In this document: positions 1-6,105 of the stretch, in pieces
Numbering within the stretch: position 1 is the stretch's first letter
Layout of the letters: each line of letters begins with the position of its first letter
Source of the DNA: Prolixibacteraceae bacterium
GTDB lineage: Bacteria > Bacteroidota > Bacteroidia > Bacteroidales > Prolixibacteraceae
Length of the DNA stretch: 8,486 nucleotides
Reading direction: 5' to 3'
Assembly: GCA_003516705.1 (NCBI GenBank)
Contig: DPCJ01000071.1
Location: forward strand, 1-8,486
Made by a program: the position numbers and the translations under genes
The notes under the pieces: model-generated
The model's database searches: none
Told to the model about the DNA's origin: nothing
Seen by the model: only the letters and a program-made list of their open reading frames with translations

Positions 1-1240
1 GCTCAAAAACCTTTTTAATTCTTTCGGGTGTTGCCTGGTCGAAATATTTGCGAAACATGGTGAGTCGATGCGATTTTGATTCTGATTTCTTTTGGCGGAT
101 GTAATCGAAATGGAGCGGCGAATATTTTTCTATTTCCTTCACAAAGCCGGCAGGGTACGATTCAGCGTTTAACCCGATGGATTCAATAATCATGGTTTCA
201 ATACTCCGGTTCATTAATGCAATAAAAACCTGTGAATCTTTTGCATCAAAGCAATTCATTTCATCAAGCGCTTTTCTGCCAAAATGAATCGTTTGGTTGA
301 CAAAACCGGCTAATTTTTCTCCCTTTTCAAAGGCGCACATGGTTTTTGTACCGTCGCCTGCATCCTGCTTTGCATCCTGAATATCGTCGAGTAACTGCAG
401 GTAAACACCATAACCATAAAGCGCCTGTTCCTGTTGTTGATTCAATTTTCCGGCCACCAGATAACCATCGGCAAGTACCGATGTACCACCCTTTTCGAAG
501 CAAATCCTTCTGATTTCTTCTTCGCTTAAACCATCGGCTTTCGAAAGCCGCAGACTTTCAGTCTGTGCATCGTGAATTGCGTACAAACTCTGGTAAACTT
601 CGGGATATTCAACACGGCTAAATTGTTGTTCGAACACGCCGGTGAGTATAAAAAGCTGTTTTTCGGCAAAACTTTCAGGTAGCACTTCAATGCCGTGTAA
701 CCTGAGTTTAAACCGCTCGCTGAATTTTTGCTTTTCGGTGTTCGAAATGGTTGGGTCGTCGAGCAAATTATCGCTGTACGGATAAATCATGCTGTATGCA
801 AAAACCGATGGTGTAATTTCTACCGGGAGATTCATCATCAGTTGCAAACCATTCATAATCCAAACATTGCGCAATCCCTGGTATATATTTTCAGGTGATA
901 GTTCGGGGCCGAATTCACGTGCATTATAAAAGAAATCTTTGCTTACATTTCTGAATTCATCAGACAAAATAATCTCAAGCTGCTCAGACTTAAAATCGAA
1001 AACTCCCTGTAACATCGATTTAAAAACCGGGAAGAAGCTCTGTCCGGTATCGCTCTTTCTTAATTTTCTGAGATTTGATTTATTTTGTAATGATTGCAGT
1101 TTCTGCTGAATATCATCAAAATGTTTTTCGCGGGCGAGTTTCTCTTCATTTGCATAAACTCTTTCAAAAACCGGAAGATGCGTGGGACTTTGTTCCCATA
1201 ATTTTGTAAAATGGTCGTTAAATAACTCAACTGCTAACAT
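1..1240 (-). CDS. Class 1 isoprenoid biosynthesis-fold enzyme, C-terminus cut by window edge
   Basis: An uninterrupted reading frame runs from ATG at 1240 down to the left edge, giving 413 codons without a stop, so the C-terminus is missing. The product is soluble and helix-rich, with no signal peptide. Two aspartate-rich motifs mark the all-alpha class 1 isoprenoid synthase fold. The first is D157-N-L-L-D161-D162, preceded by YPYS. The second is LLDDIQDAKQDAGDG at about 283-297, with D285, D286 and D289 spaced as DDxxD. Between them EKGGTSVLADGYL (249-261) sits where trans-prenyltransferases carry the lysine-containing segment before the second motif. In this fold, such motifs bind Mg2+ and the diphosphate of an allylic substrate. 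The substrate and product cannot be read from the sequence. The first motif is closer to squalene/phytoene synthases (DxxxD) than to chain-elongating DDxxD enzymes. It lies 140 bp downstream of trhA on the same strand with no terminator visible between, so they may be cotranscribed. The fold is likely; the precise function is unknown. Confidence 0.8.
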   Translation of the reverse strand, partial: MLAVELFNDHFTKLWEQSPTHLPVFERVYANEEKLAREKHFDDIQQKLQSLQNKSNLRKLRKSDTGQSFFPVFKSMLQGVFDFKSEQLEIILSDEFRNVSKDFFYNAREFGPELSPENIYQGLRNVWIMNGLQLMMNLPVEITPSVFAYSMIYPYSDNLLDDPTISNTEKQKFSERFKLRLHGIEVLPESFAEKQLFILTGVFEQQFSRVEYPEVYQSLYAIHDAQTESLRLSKADGLSEEEIRRICFEKGGTSVLADGYLVAGKLNQQQEQALYGYGVYLQLLDDIQDAKQDAGDGTKTMCAFEKGEKLAGFVNQTIHFGRKALDEMNCFDAKDSQVFIALMNRSIETMIIESIGLNAESYPAGFVKEIEKYSPLHFDYIRQKKSESKSHRLTMFRKYFDQATPERIKKVFE

Positions 1241-1380
1241 GGTTCGATTTTTTACCGAAAATTAGCTAATCAGTTCAAAACAGATTTCTTTTTTAGATAA
1301 ACGCCTGCTTTTTGGGGGTGAATGAAACCATTCGCGAGATAAGTAAAAACCGGGTTGAAGAAAGGAGTGCAGGAAACGCG

Positions 1381-2049
1381 TTAATTCATACTGTATAAAA
1401 CTGCAAAGTAGTGCATAATACTCCCGGCCAGAACAAAAAGATGCCATATTCCGTGACCGTATTTCAGTGTACGCCACATGTAAAAAACAACCCCAACCGA
1501 ATAAAAAATACCGCCAAGCAAAAGAAAAAGCAGGCTGATTTTTGGCAGGTTTTCTATCATGGGGCCAACAGCAATTATCATCAGCCAGCCCATTCCAAGA
1601 TAAAGCGCCACCATCAGCTTTCTGAATCGGGTAAGATAAATTGAACGAATAACAACACCCGTAATTGCCAGCCCCCAAATAATTCCAAACATAACCCAGC
1701 CCAAAGTGCTTCGAAGCGAGGTTAGTAAAAACGGTGTGTAGGTGCCGGCTATGAGCAGAAAAATGGCAGCATGATCAAAACGGGCAAACAGGTTTTTCAG
1801 CTTTTCGTTGGTAAAGCTATGGTACAAAGTTGACGACAAGTAAAGCAAAACCAGCGTGCTGCCAAAAATGCTGTAACTTACTATATGCCAGGCACTGCCT
1901 TTCATTACGGCAAAAACAATTAGTGTTACAAGTGCAGCAACACTCAAAAGCGTACCTATTCCGTGTGTAATGCTGTTAAAAATCTCTTCGCCAATGGTAA
2001 GTTTTCTGTAAGCCGAAATCTTTTTTTCCTTTTTATCAGAATTTTTCAT
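1381..2049 (-). CDS. trhA: PAQR-family membrane homeostasis protein TrhA (hemolysin III family)
   Basis: The 222-residue protein has about seven hydrophobic segments (roughly 30-49, 54-74, 94-112, 115-137, 145-163, 171-192, 201-219) after a short basic cytoplasmic N-terminus, the usual size and topology of bacterial HlyIII/PAQR proteins. Family signatures are present in order: E21...N25...TH29G, SS(72-73)TLYH77, FDH (91-93), AGTYTP (101-106), GWLM (154-157), GG-x3-YS-x-GV, and H199-GIW-H203 with H213 in the last helix. By analogy with adiponectin receptors, H77, D92, H199 and H203 are the expected intramembrane zinc ligands, and all are kept. E. coli TrhA has been linked to membrane energetics and fatty-acid homeostasis; the old hemolysin name reflects heterologous expression phenotypes and should not be read as virulence. 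The ATG at 2049 is preceded by a -7-type box at 2076-2083. An isoprenoid-fold gene follows on the same strand. Confidence 0.93.
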   Translation of the reverse strand: MKNSDKKEKKISAYRKLTIGEEIFNSITHGIGTLLSVAALVTLIVFAVMKGSAWHIVSYSIFGSTLVLLYLSSTLYHSFTNEKLKNLFARFDHAAIFLLIAGTYTPFLLTSLRSTLGWVMFGIIWGLAITGVVIRSIYLTRFRKLMVALYLGMGWLMIIAVGPMIENLPKISLLFLLLGGIFYSVGVVFYMWRTLKYGHGIWHLFVLAGSIMHYFAVLYSMN

Positions 2050-2075
2050 GCCCGGTCACTTTTTCAAATTCAGCG

Positions 2076-2083
2076 CAAAGCTA
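2076..2083 (-). promoter_or_regulatory. Bacteroidota -7 promoter box before trhA
   Basis: The minus strand reads TAGCTTTG, an exact match to the TAnnTTTG box of Bacteroidota housekeeping promoters, ending 26 bp before the trhA ATG. That would leave a leader of about 20 nt. No clear TTTG -33 box lies at the expected spacing, so support rests on the -7 box and its position alone. The same 8-mer recurs in the promoter at 2905-2912. Confidence 0.45.
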
Positions 2084-2222
2084 TTAAAATTAGGGTAAGC
2101 AGTGTGTTAAATATTGGTCGTTAAAACAAACCTTCGATATAAAACATTGAACTAATGAAATTTGAACTGGTTTAAGAAATTGTTATTTAGAAAAAGAACT
2201 TAATTTCAAAAACCACTAAGAA

Positions 2223-2254
2223 AATCGCCCGGAGGTATACAATTCCGGGCGATT
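2223..2254 (-). terminator. Rho-independent terminator of the VOC gene
   Basis: A perfect 11-bp inverted repeat (AATCGCCCGGA at 2223-2233, TCCGGGCGATT at 2244-2254) encloses a 10-nt loop. Read on the minus strand, it begins 41 bp after the VOC stop codon and is followed by TTTTCTT, the pattern of an intrinsic terminator. On the plus strand it is followed by six A residues, so it reads as a terminator only in the minus direction. It separates the VOC gene from trhA, which therefore needs its own promoter. Confidence 0.85.
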
Positions 2255-2294
2255 AAAAAATCTCAAATATTTAACCTTTAAATTAAGAGCCGTA

Positions 2295-2813
2295 TTACTT
2301 TGGTCCAATCAACTCGATAAAAGTTCCATCGGGGTCCTGAACAAGGATAAAAAAGCGGTTTTCGTCGAGTTTCGATGGCTTTCCGCTAAGTATTTTAATA
2401 TTGTTCTTTTCAATTCTTTCCATTATCGGATTCAAGTGGTTTACCAAAATAGTAATGTATTGCATACCAGTATCATCGTTTAAATAATTTGGTTTTTTAT
2501 GACCTGGTTTTGTACCAAAACTCATCAGTTTCCATTCGTTTGCCTGCGGGCTGTCTTCGAGTTTCAACACGGTGACATCTATTTTTTCGCCATCAGTCAA
2601 TCCCAGTTCTTTTGCTTTTTCACCATCCACCGAGAAAGCTCCGGTTTTCTTCATACCGATTATGTTGGTATAAAAATCAACCGATTTATCGAGGTCGGTA
2701 ACTACCGAACCCACAAATATTGTGGGATTGCTGAATTCTCCGGAAGGATTGTTTTGCGCTTTTGTTGCTGTTGCAAACAAGAAAAATAAAAGGATTACTG
2801 CAAAGTTTTTCAT
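2295..2813 (-). CDS. Secreted VOC-superfamily (glyoxalase/bleomycin-resistance fold) protein
   Basis: The 172-residue product starts with a clear Sec signal peptide (hydrophobic core 4-16, likely cleavage after TKA-19, before Q20). The remainder is two paired beta-alpha-beta-beta-beta modules of the VOC fold. The first is FVGSVVTDLDKSVDFYTNII (33-52), where TDLDKS..FY is diagnostic. The second runs from about 116 to the C-terminus and ends with DPDGTFIELIGP (160-171), also diagnostic. VOC enzymes usually hold a divalent metal with one residue from each of four strands. Here E167 is kept, but the position normally His in the first module is F33 and the His of the second module aligns to Y119, so a classic glyoxalase site looks absent. 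It could be a ligand-binding or non-canonical enzyme; the substrate is unknown. Export to the periplasm is unusual for this mostly cytosolic superfamily. It stands alone, with a terminator after it and divergent genes before it. Confidence 0.88.
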   Translation of the reverse strand: MKNFAVILLFFLFATATKAQNNPSGEFSNPTIFVGSVVTDLDKSVDFYTNIIGMKKTGAFSVDGEKAKELGLTDGEKIDVTVLKLEDSPQANEWKLMSFGTKPGHKKPNYLNDDTGMQYITILVNHLNPIMERIEKNNIKILSGKPSKLDENRFFILVQDPDGTFIELIGPK

Positions 2814-2842
2814 TGGGTTTAGTTTTAATTGATTTATCGGGT

Positions 2843-2850
2843 TAAAAGTA
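2843..2850 (-). promoter_or_regulatory. Possible -7 promoter box of the VOC gene
   Basis: The minus strand reads TACTTTTA, matching seven of eight positions of TAnnTTTG, 29 bp before the VOC ATG at 2813. No convincing TTTG -33 box is found upstream. It is a weak call supported mainly by position in the 113-bp divergent spacer. Confidence 0.25.
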
Positions 2851-2880
2851 GAAAAAATGAATTACATAATCAGCTGGTTA

Positions 2881-2912
2881 TTGGTTACAGATTTGATTTT
2901 TGCATAGCTTTG
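2881..2912 (+). promoter_or_regulatory. Bacteroidota-type promoter of the 2927-3298 gene
   Basis: TTG at 2881-2883 (-33 box) lies 21 bp before TAGCTTTG at 2905-2912, an exact TAnnTTTG -7 box. Transcription would begin near 2918, giving a leader of about 10 nt to the ATG at 2927. The promoter overlaps an in-frame upstream TTG codon at 2900, which argues against translation starting there. Confidence 0.55.
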
Positions 2913-2926
2913 GCAAAAAACCGGAA

Positions 2927-3298
2927 ATGGATTTACCACAAATCAGCAATCAGAATGTGTCGGGCTTTTTTACCCAGGCCGAAATAGTGCAGGAAACAGC
3001 TGAACAGATTATGAAAGATTTTGGCATGTTTGGCGTTGAAATCACTTTTTCGGGCAATACTGACCAGGCATACTATGAACTTCACCATCAATTGATAGAA
3101 CAGATTTCGGTATTGATTGAACGGAATTACGAACTGTTGCTTTCGGTTTTGTACCAGGTGGATATCAGCGACAGGGAAATTGACCGTGCCACCCGTGAGT
3201 TGCCACATTATTCGCATGTCGAGATTATTGCCCACCAGGTAATTGTGCGCGATTTGAAGAAAGTGCTGCTCCGCCGCTACTTTAAAAACCAGCATTAA
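2927..3298 (+). CDS. Conserved Bacteroidota protein of unknown function (123 aa)
   Basis: I do not recognise a named family. The 123-residue product has no signal peptide or membrane segment and looks like a small soluble, mostly helical protein. It has an N-terminal helix with QAEIVQETAEQIMKDF, a short strand (FGVEITFSG), a long helix around YELHHQLIEQISVLIERN, then LLSVLYQVDISDREI and a basic C-terminal helix (VIVRDLKKVLLRRYF). The pattern of phenylalanine-glycine-hydrophobic, FSGN, YQVDISE/D and a basic C-terminus resembles short uncharacterised proteins I recall from other Bacteroidota; that is memory rather than a search. The frame opens further to a TTG at 2900, but a -7 box covers that codon, so ATG at 2927 is preferred. 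The hydrolase gene follows about 83 bp downstream (41 bp if its upstream ATG is used) with no terminator between, so cotranscription is plausible. Confidence 0.75.
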   Translation: MDLPQISNQNVSGFFTQAEIVQETAEQIMKDFGMFGVEITFSGNTDQAYYELHHQLIEQISVLIERNYELLLSVLYQVDISDREIDRATRELPHYSHVEIIAHQVIVRDLKKVLLRRYFKNQH

Positions 3299-3381
3299 TT
3301 AAATGATTCTTAAAAACTTTCAGACTCCCGCACCGTTGTATGCTTTATTGGTTTATTAAGGCAATTTTTGCACGTTCGGAA

Positions 3382-4500
3382 ATGAAAACAGGAAAATTTA
3401 AACGAATAATGGTCACATTTTTAGCAGTCTCGGTTGTACTGATAGTAGTAATTAATTTGTTTGTTAAGTCGGCAAAATTTGGCAAACTGCCCGAAGGGGA
3501 AAGAAAAGCAAGAATTGAAAAGTCGCCCAACTACAAGAATGGTTCGTTTCAAAACATGAACCCAACTCCGCAAATGACAAGCGATGGCGGGTTTCTGAAG
3601 ATATTAAACGATTTCAGGAAAGCGCAAAACCGCAGGCCTCCGGTAAAATTACCATCGGTAAAAACCGATTTAAAAAATCTTTCACCCGAAGAAAATGTAC
3701 TTGTCTGGTTTGGTCACTCTTCCTATTTCATGCAGATTGATGGTAAAATATTTTTAGTCGATCCGGTTTTCTGCGGAAATGCATCGCCTCTGCCATTTAT
3801 GATTAAAGCTTTTGATGGCGCTGATGTTTACCAGGCTGAAGACTTTCCTCCGATAGATTTTCTTGTAATTACCCACGATCATTGGGATCATCTTGATTTT
3901 AAAACTGTAAAACAACTGAACCCAAAAGTTGGCAAAGTGATTACAGGTCTGGGAACCGGCGCCCACTTGGAACGCTGGGGATTTCAGCCAGAAATAATTA
4001 TTGAAAACGACTGGGGCGATTCGGTTAAGTTTGAAGGTGAAATTACATTTTATACCACTCCTGCACGCCATTTTTCGGGCCGTGGCACAAAACCTAACCA
4101 GTCGTTGTGGGTATCGTTTGTGCTTGAAACACCTTCGTTGCGGATTTTTATTGGCGGCGATGGCGGTTACGATGAGCATTTTGCTGAAATTGGCCAGCGT
4201 TTTGGCAGCTTCGATATTGTATTTCTTGAAAACGGACAGTACAACGAAAGCTGGAAATTTATTCACATGATGCCTGCACAGGTTTTACAGGCTGCCCGTG
4301 ATTTAAATGCCAAAAGATTATTTCCTGTTCACTCCATGAAATTTGCCCTGGCCAACCACAGTTGGGACACACCTTTAAAAACAATTACTGAACTCAATAA
4401 AATTGCCGGATTGAATTTGATAACTCCTAAGATTGGCGAACCGGTAAATTTGAAAGATACTACAACAGTATTCAGTGATTGGTGGACTACGCTAAAATAA
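3382..4500 (+). CDS. Membrane-anchored NAPE-PLD-like metallo-beta-lactamase-fold hydrolase
   Basis: This frame opens at ATG 3340 (386 aa); I place the start at ATG 3382 (372 aa, MKTGKFKR...). That puts a basic segment directly before the single hydrophobic anchor (25-42 in the long numbering), as usual for the family. Residues below use the long numbering. GKLPEGERKARIEKSPNY (48-65) is the typical N-terminal segment of bacterial NAPE-PLD/UlaG-like proteins. The metallo-hydrolase core shows WFGHSS (123-128), VDP (140-142), the zinc motif T-H179-D-H181-W-D183-H184, then H244 in ARHFSGRG, D274 in GGDGGY, and H331 in PVHSMKF. All expected ligands of a dinuclear zinc site are therefore kept. Relatives cleave the phosphodiester bond of N-acyl-phosphatidylethanolamine. 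The anchor suggests the catalytic domain sits at the periplasmic face of the inner membrane, but the real substrate is unproven. It likely shares transcription with the preceding small gene and ends right at a terminator. Confidence 0.9.
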   Translation: MKTGKFKRIMVTFLAVSVVLIVVINLFVKSAKFGKLPEGERKARIEKSPNYKNGSFQNMNPTPQMTSDGGFLKILNDFRKAQNRRPPVKLPSVKTDLKNLSPEENVLVWFGHSSYFMQIDGKIFLVDPVFCGNASPLPFMIKAFDGADVYQAEDFPPIDFLVITHDHWDHLDFKTVKQLNPKVGKVITGLGTGAHLERWGFQPEIIIENDWGDSVKFEGEITFYTTPARHFSGRGTKPNQSLWVSFVLETPSLRIFIGGDGGYDEHFAEIGQRFGSFDIVFLENGQYNESWKFIHMMPAQVLQAARDLNAKRLFPVHSMKFALANHSWDTPLKTITELNKIAGLNLITPKIGEPVNLKDTTTVFSDWWTTLK

Positions 4501-4524
4501 GAAAAGCGCCGGTTGGCGCTTTTC
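4501..4524. terminator. Bidirectional rho-independent terminator between convergent genes
   Basis: GAAAAGCGCC (4501-4510) and GGCGCTTTTC (4515-4524) form a perfect 10-bp stem with a GGTT loop, starting on the base after the hydrolase stop codon. The GC core is flanked by an A-tract on one side and a T-tract on the other, so it reads as an intrinsic terminator on both strands. It also lies 25 bp past the stop of the minus-strand gene ending at 4550. Confidence 0.9.
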
Positions 4525-4549
4525 ATTATCAATACTTTACTTTTTAATT

Positions 4550-5005
4550 TCAAAATACAAAACGAACATTCAGCCCAAAAGAGTCGGCACCAAATCTCGT
4601 TTCCTTAACCACCCATAAAGTTGGTCTCCAGTCGGCACCAATCGCAATCGGAACACTGGAAAACCGATATTCAAGACCAATTTCACCACTCATCCCAAGC
4701 CAGAAACTATCACCAAGATAAGTTGACGGACCTACACCGAGATACCAGTTGAAAGCCTCTCCATTAAGCGGTTTATAAATAAAATCCCAAAGCGCATCGA
4801 TTCCCAGACCTCCTCTGTAGAAACCGAGATCGGCATGAATGCGGCTAAACTGCCCGGCACTAAAAACTGCGTCGATAGCTGCACCGCCGGCTCCATTGGT
4901 TCCGCCAAAACGAACACCTATTTCCTGTGCATTCGAACTCAAAACGCCACCAATAATAATCGCGGCTACAATGAATAATTTTCTAAGATTCCTTTTCATC
5001 TTCAA
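4550..5005 (-). CDS. Small outer-membrane beta-barrel-like protein
   Basis: The 151-residue protein has a basic N-terminus, hydrophobic core (10-22) and a likely signal-peptidase site after SSNA-26. About 125 mature residues remain, rich in Gly and aromatic residues with alternating polar/apolar runs. Roughly eight such strands can be traced: IGVRFGG, AAIDAVFS, IHADLGFYRG, LGIDALWDFIY, WYLGVGP, GEIGLEYRF, AIGADWRPTLWVV and FGLNVRFVF. The C-terminal Phe at the end of an amphipathic strand is the usual recognition signal for the BAM machinery. An eight-stranded OmpA/OmpX-sized barrel is the best structural guess; no ligand or function can be inferred. ATG codons at 5005 and 4999 are both possible starts (M1 or M3). 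No convincing -7 box was found in the 142-bp spacer upstream, so it may be read through from the DUF1460 gene. Confidence 0.8.
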   Translation of the reverse strand: MKMKRNLRKLFIVAAIIIGGVLSSNAQEIGVRFGGTNGAGGAAIDAVFSAGQFSRIHADLGFYRGGLGIDALWDFIYKPLNGEAFNWYLGVGPSTYLGDSFWLGMSGEIGLEYRFSSVPIAIGADWRPTLWVVKETRFGADSFGLNVRFVF

Positions 5006-5147
5006 TTTAAATATTTAATCACACATTAAAGTTTTACCACAATAATTAAAGAACGTTACAATTTAACTACCTGTATGAACAAGACTTTTTATTTTTAGTT
5101 TGAAAAAAAAAATCTCAATTCTGTTTTTGAAAGATAAATGACTTTTG

Positions 5148-6002
5148 TTACAATGGTCTGGCAACCATTATTCCATTGCCTGGTTTACTATTCTTCAGGT
5201 AATCTTCAAGCGTTTCGTCTGAAATTAATACTTTTCCACCCGACTGCGGCGCATGTAACAGGTGAATTCTTCCGTCAACTCGGATAAGAATTACAGCATG
5301 AAGAATATCGACACCTGCAATACTTGTAGTTATTCCGGCAATATCGCCATCCTGCAGTTTGTCTTCCAGTTCTGCAATTTTTTCTTCAGGGATGTAATAC
5401 ATTTCGCGCGCTGAAAGTTCTTTTTCCTGCCGGATAATCACCGGCAGAAAAGCAACATTTTTTAACTGTTTGTAGCTGTCGGGATGGTTACTCATGTAAT
5501 TCACAGTTTTCTGGTAGCGTGTTCCGGCAATTTCTTTTGAAACCTCACGGAGAAATCCGTTTTTGCTGTTTTCGTACATCCAGTCGCTGAAATAGTGTAC
5601 CCGCGAAGGATAGCCATTAATAACACCATTACGGTACCTTATATTTTGCAGAATCTTAAGATATTTATTAAAGCCCGGTTTTTCTGATTTTATTGCTATT
5701 GCAATAGCAAGACAATTTTCGGCAAAGGTTGTACAATCGAGTTCACGCAGATTCACAAGCAGTTGCTCAGGCTCTTTTTCAAGCGTATGCGCAACATAGG
5801 TTGTGCCCAGCAATTCCCTGCCAATTTTAATAATCAAATCGCCGGTTGGCGTTTTGCTTTCAGCCGAAAACTTTGCGAGCAGGTTCTCAACAATCTCCTT
5901 ATCGCGAGGTTCAAACACAGCCTGTGCCTGAGCTTTCAGTTGAACAGAACTGCTCATCCACAAAAAAACTGAAAGTGTAATAAAATGCCCTAACGTATTC
6001 AT
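5148..6002 (-). CDS. Secreted DUF1460 / N-acetylmuramoyl-L-alanine amidase-like protein (NlpC/P60-type fold)
   Basis: From ATG 6002 the product is 284 residues with a signal peptide (MNTLGHFITLSVFLWMSSS..., cleavage probably at KAQA, about 22-28). The open frame extends to a TTG at 6080, but that extension lies over a likely promoter and would hide the signal peptide. In 284-aa numbering, the active-site region is R86-E-L-D-C90-TTFAEN, the nucleophile-containing helix of NlpC/P60-like cysteine hydrolases. LLGTTYVAHTLE (64-75) precedes it, and HYFSDW (136-141) follows. H235 in VDILHAVILI is the probable catalytic His, with H250 in LLHAPQSGGKV nearby. DUF1460 (PF07313) proteins are mostly uncharacterised; their fold implies hydrolysis of amide bonds in peptidoglycan stem peptides in the periplasm. 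The gene lies 103 bp downstream of the ABC-F gene and 142 bp upstream of an outer-membrane barrel gene on the same strand. Family assignment is firm; the actual substrate is inferred. Confidence 0.88.
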   Translation of the reverse strand: MNTLGHFITLSVFLWMSSSVQLKAQAQAVFEPRDKEIVENLLAKFSAESKTPTGDLIIKIGRELLGTTYVAHTLEKEPEQLLVNLRELDCTTFAENCLAIAIAIKSEKPGFNKYLKILQNIRYRNGVINGYPSRVHYFSDWMYENSKNGFLREVSKEIAGTRYQKTVNYMSNHPDSYKQLKNVAFLPVIIRQEKELSAREMYYIPEEKIAELEDKLQDGDIAGITTSIAGVDILHAVILIRVDGRIHLLHAPQSGGKVLISDETLEDYLKNSKPGNGIMVARPL

Positions 6003-6036
6003 TTTGCCTGATATAAAAATTATTTCCGAATTTATG

Positions 6037-6066
6037 AAAAAGTACTTTGTACTCAGCAAAAACAAA
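6037..6066 (-). promoter_or_regulatory. Candidate promoter of the DUF1460 gene
   Basis: On the minus strand TTTG (6063-6066) lies 18 bp upstream of TACTTTTT (6037-6044), seven of eight matches to TAnnTTTG. Transcription would start near 6030 with a leader of about 28 nt to ATG 6002. The spacer carries a small inverted repeat and the -33 side lies in an 11-bp direct repeat. The call is tentative. Confidence 0.4.
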
Positions 6067-6083
6067 TAACAGAAAAACAAATA
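6058..6083. repeat. 11-bp direct repeat upstream of the DUF1460 gene
   Basis: AAAAACAAATA occurs at 6058-6068 and again at 6073-6083, 15 bp apart start to start. On the minus strand each copy reads TATTTGTTTTT and so contains a TTTG. The downstream copy supplies the putative -33 box. It could be a tandem promoter element or chance in AT-rich spacer DNA. Confidence 0.4.
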
Positions 6084-6105
6084 TCAGCCGAAAGAAATAG
6101 TCGAT

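Noticed and set aside
1262..1678. Minus-strand open frame of 138 codons and plus-strand frame 1411-1644
   Set aside because: Both overlap trhA out of frame, encode Cys/Trp/His-rich or low-complexity sequence with no family signature, and are shadows of the real gene.
1381..2049. trhA as a true haemolysin or virulence factor
   Set aside because: The family name is historical; the sequence shows a PAQR membrane protein with conserved zinc ligands and nothing toxin-like around it.
2933..3295. 120-codon minus-strand frame opposite the small conserved gene
   Set aside because: It has no promoter or recognisable motif, whereas the plus-strand frame has a good promoter and a plausible soluble protein composition.
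3754..4266. 170-codon minus-strand frame opposite the metallo-hydrolase
   Set aside because: The plus-strand frame carries every expected catalytic motif; the antisense product resembles no protein and is a codon-bias shadow.
5095..5145. Possible terminator after the DUF1460 gene (ten T residues on the minus strand)
   Set aside because: The T-tract is preceded only by a 4-bp AT-rich stem (TCAA/TTGA), too weak for an intrinsic terminator.
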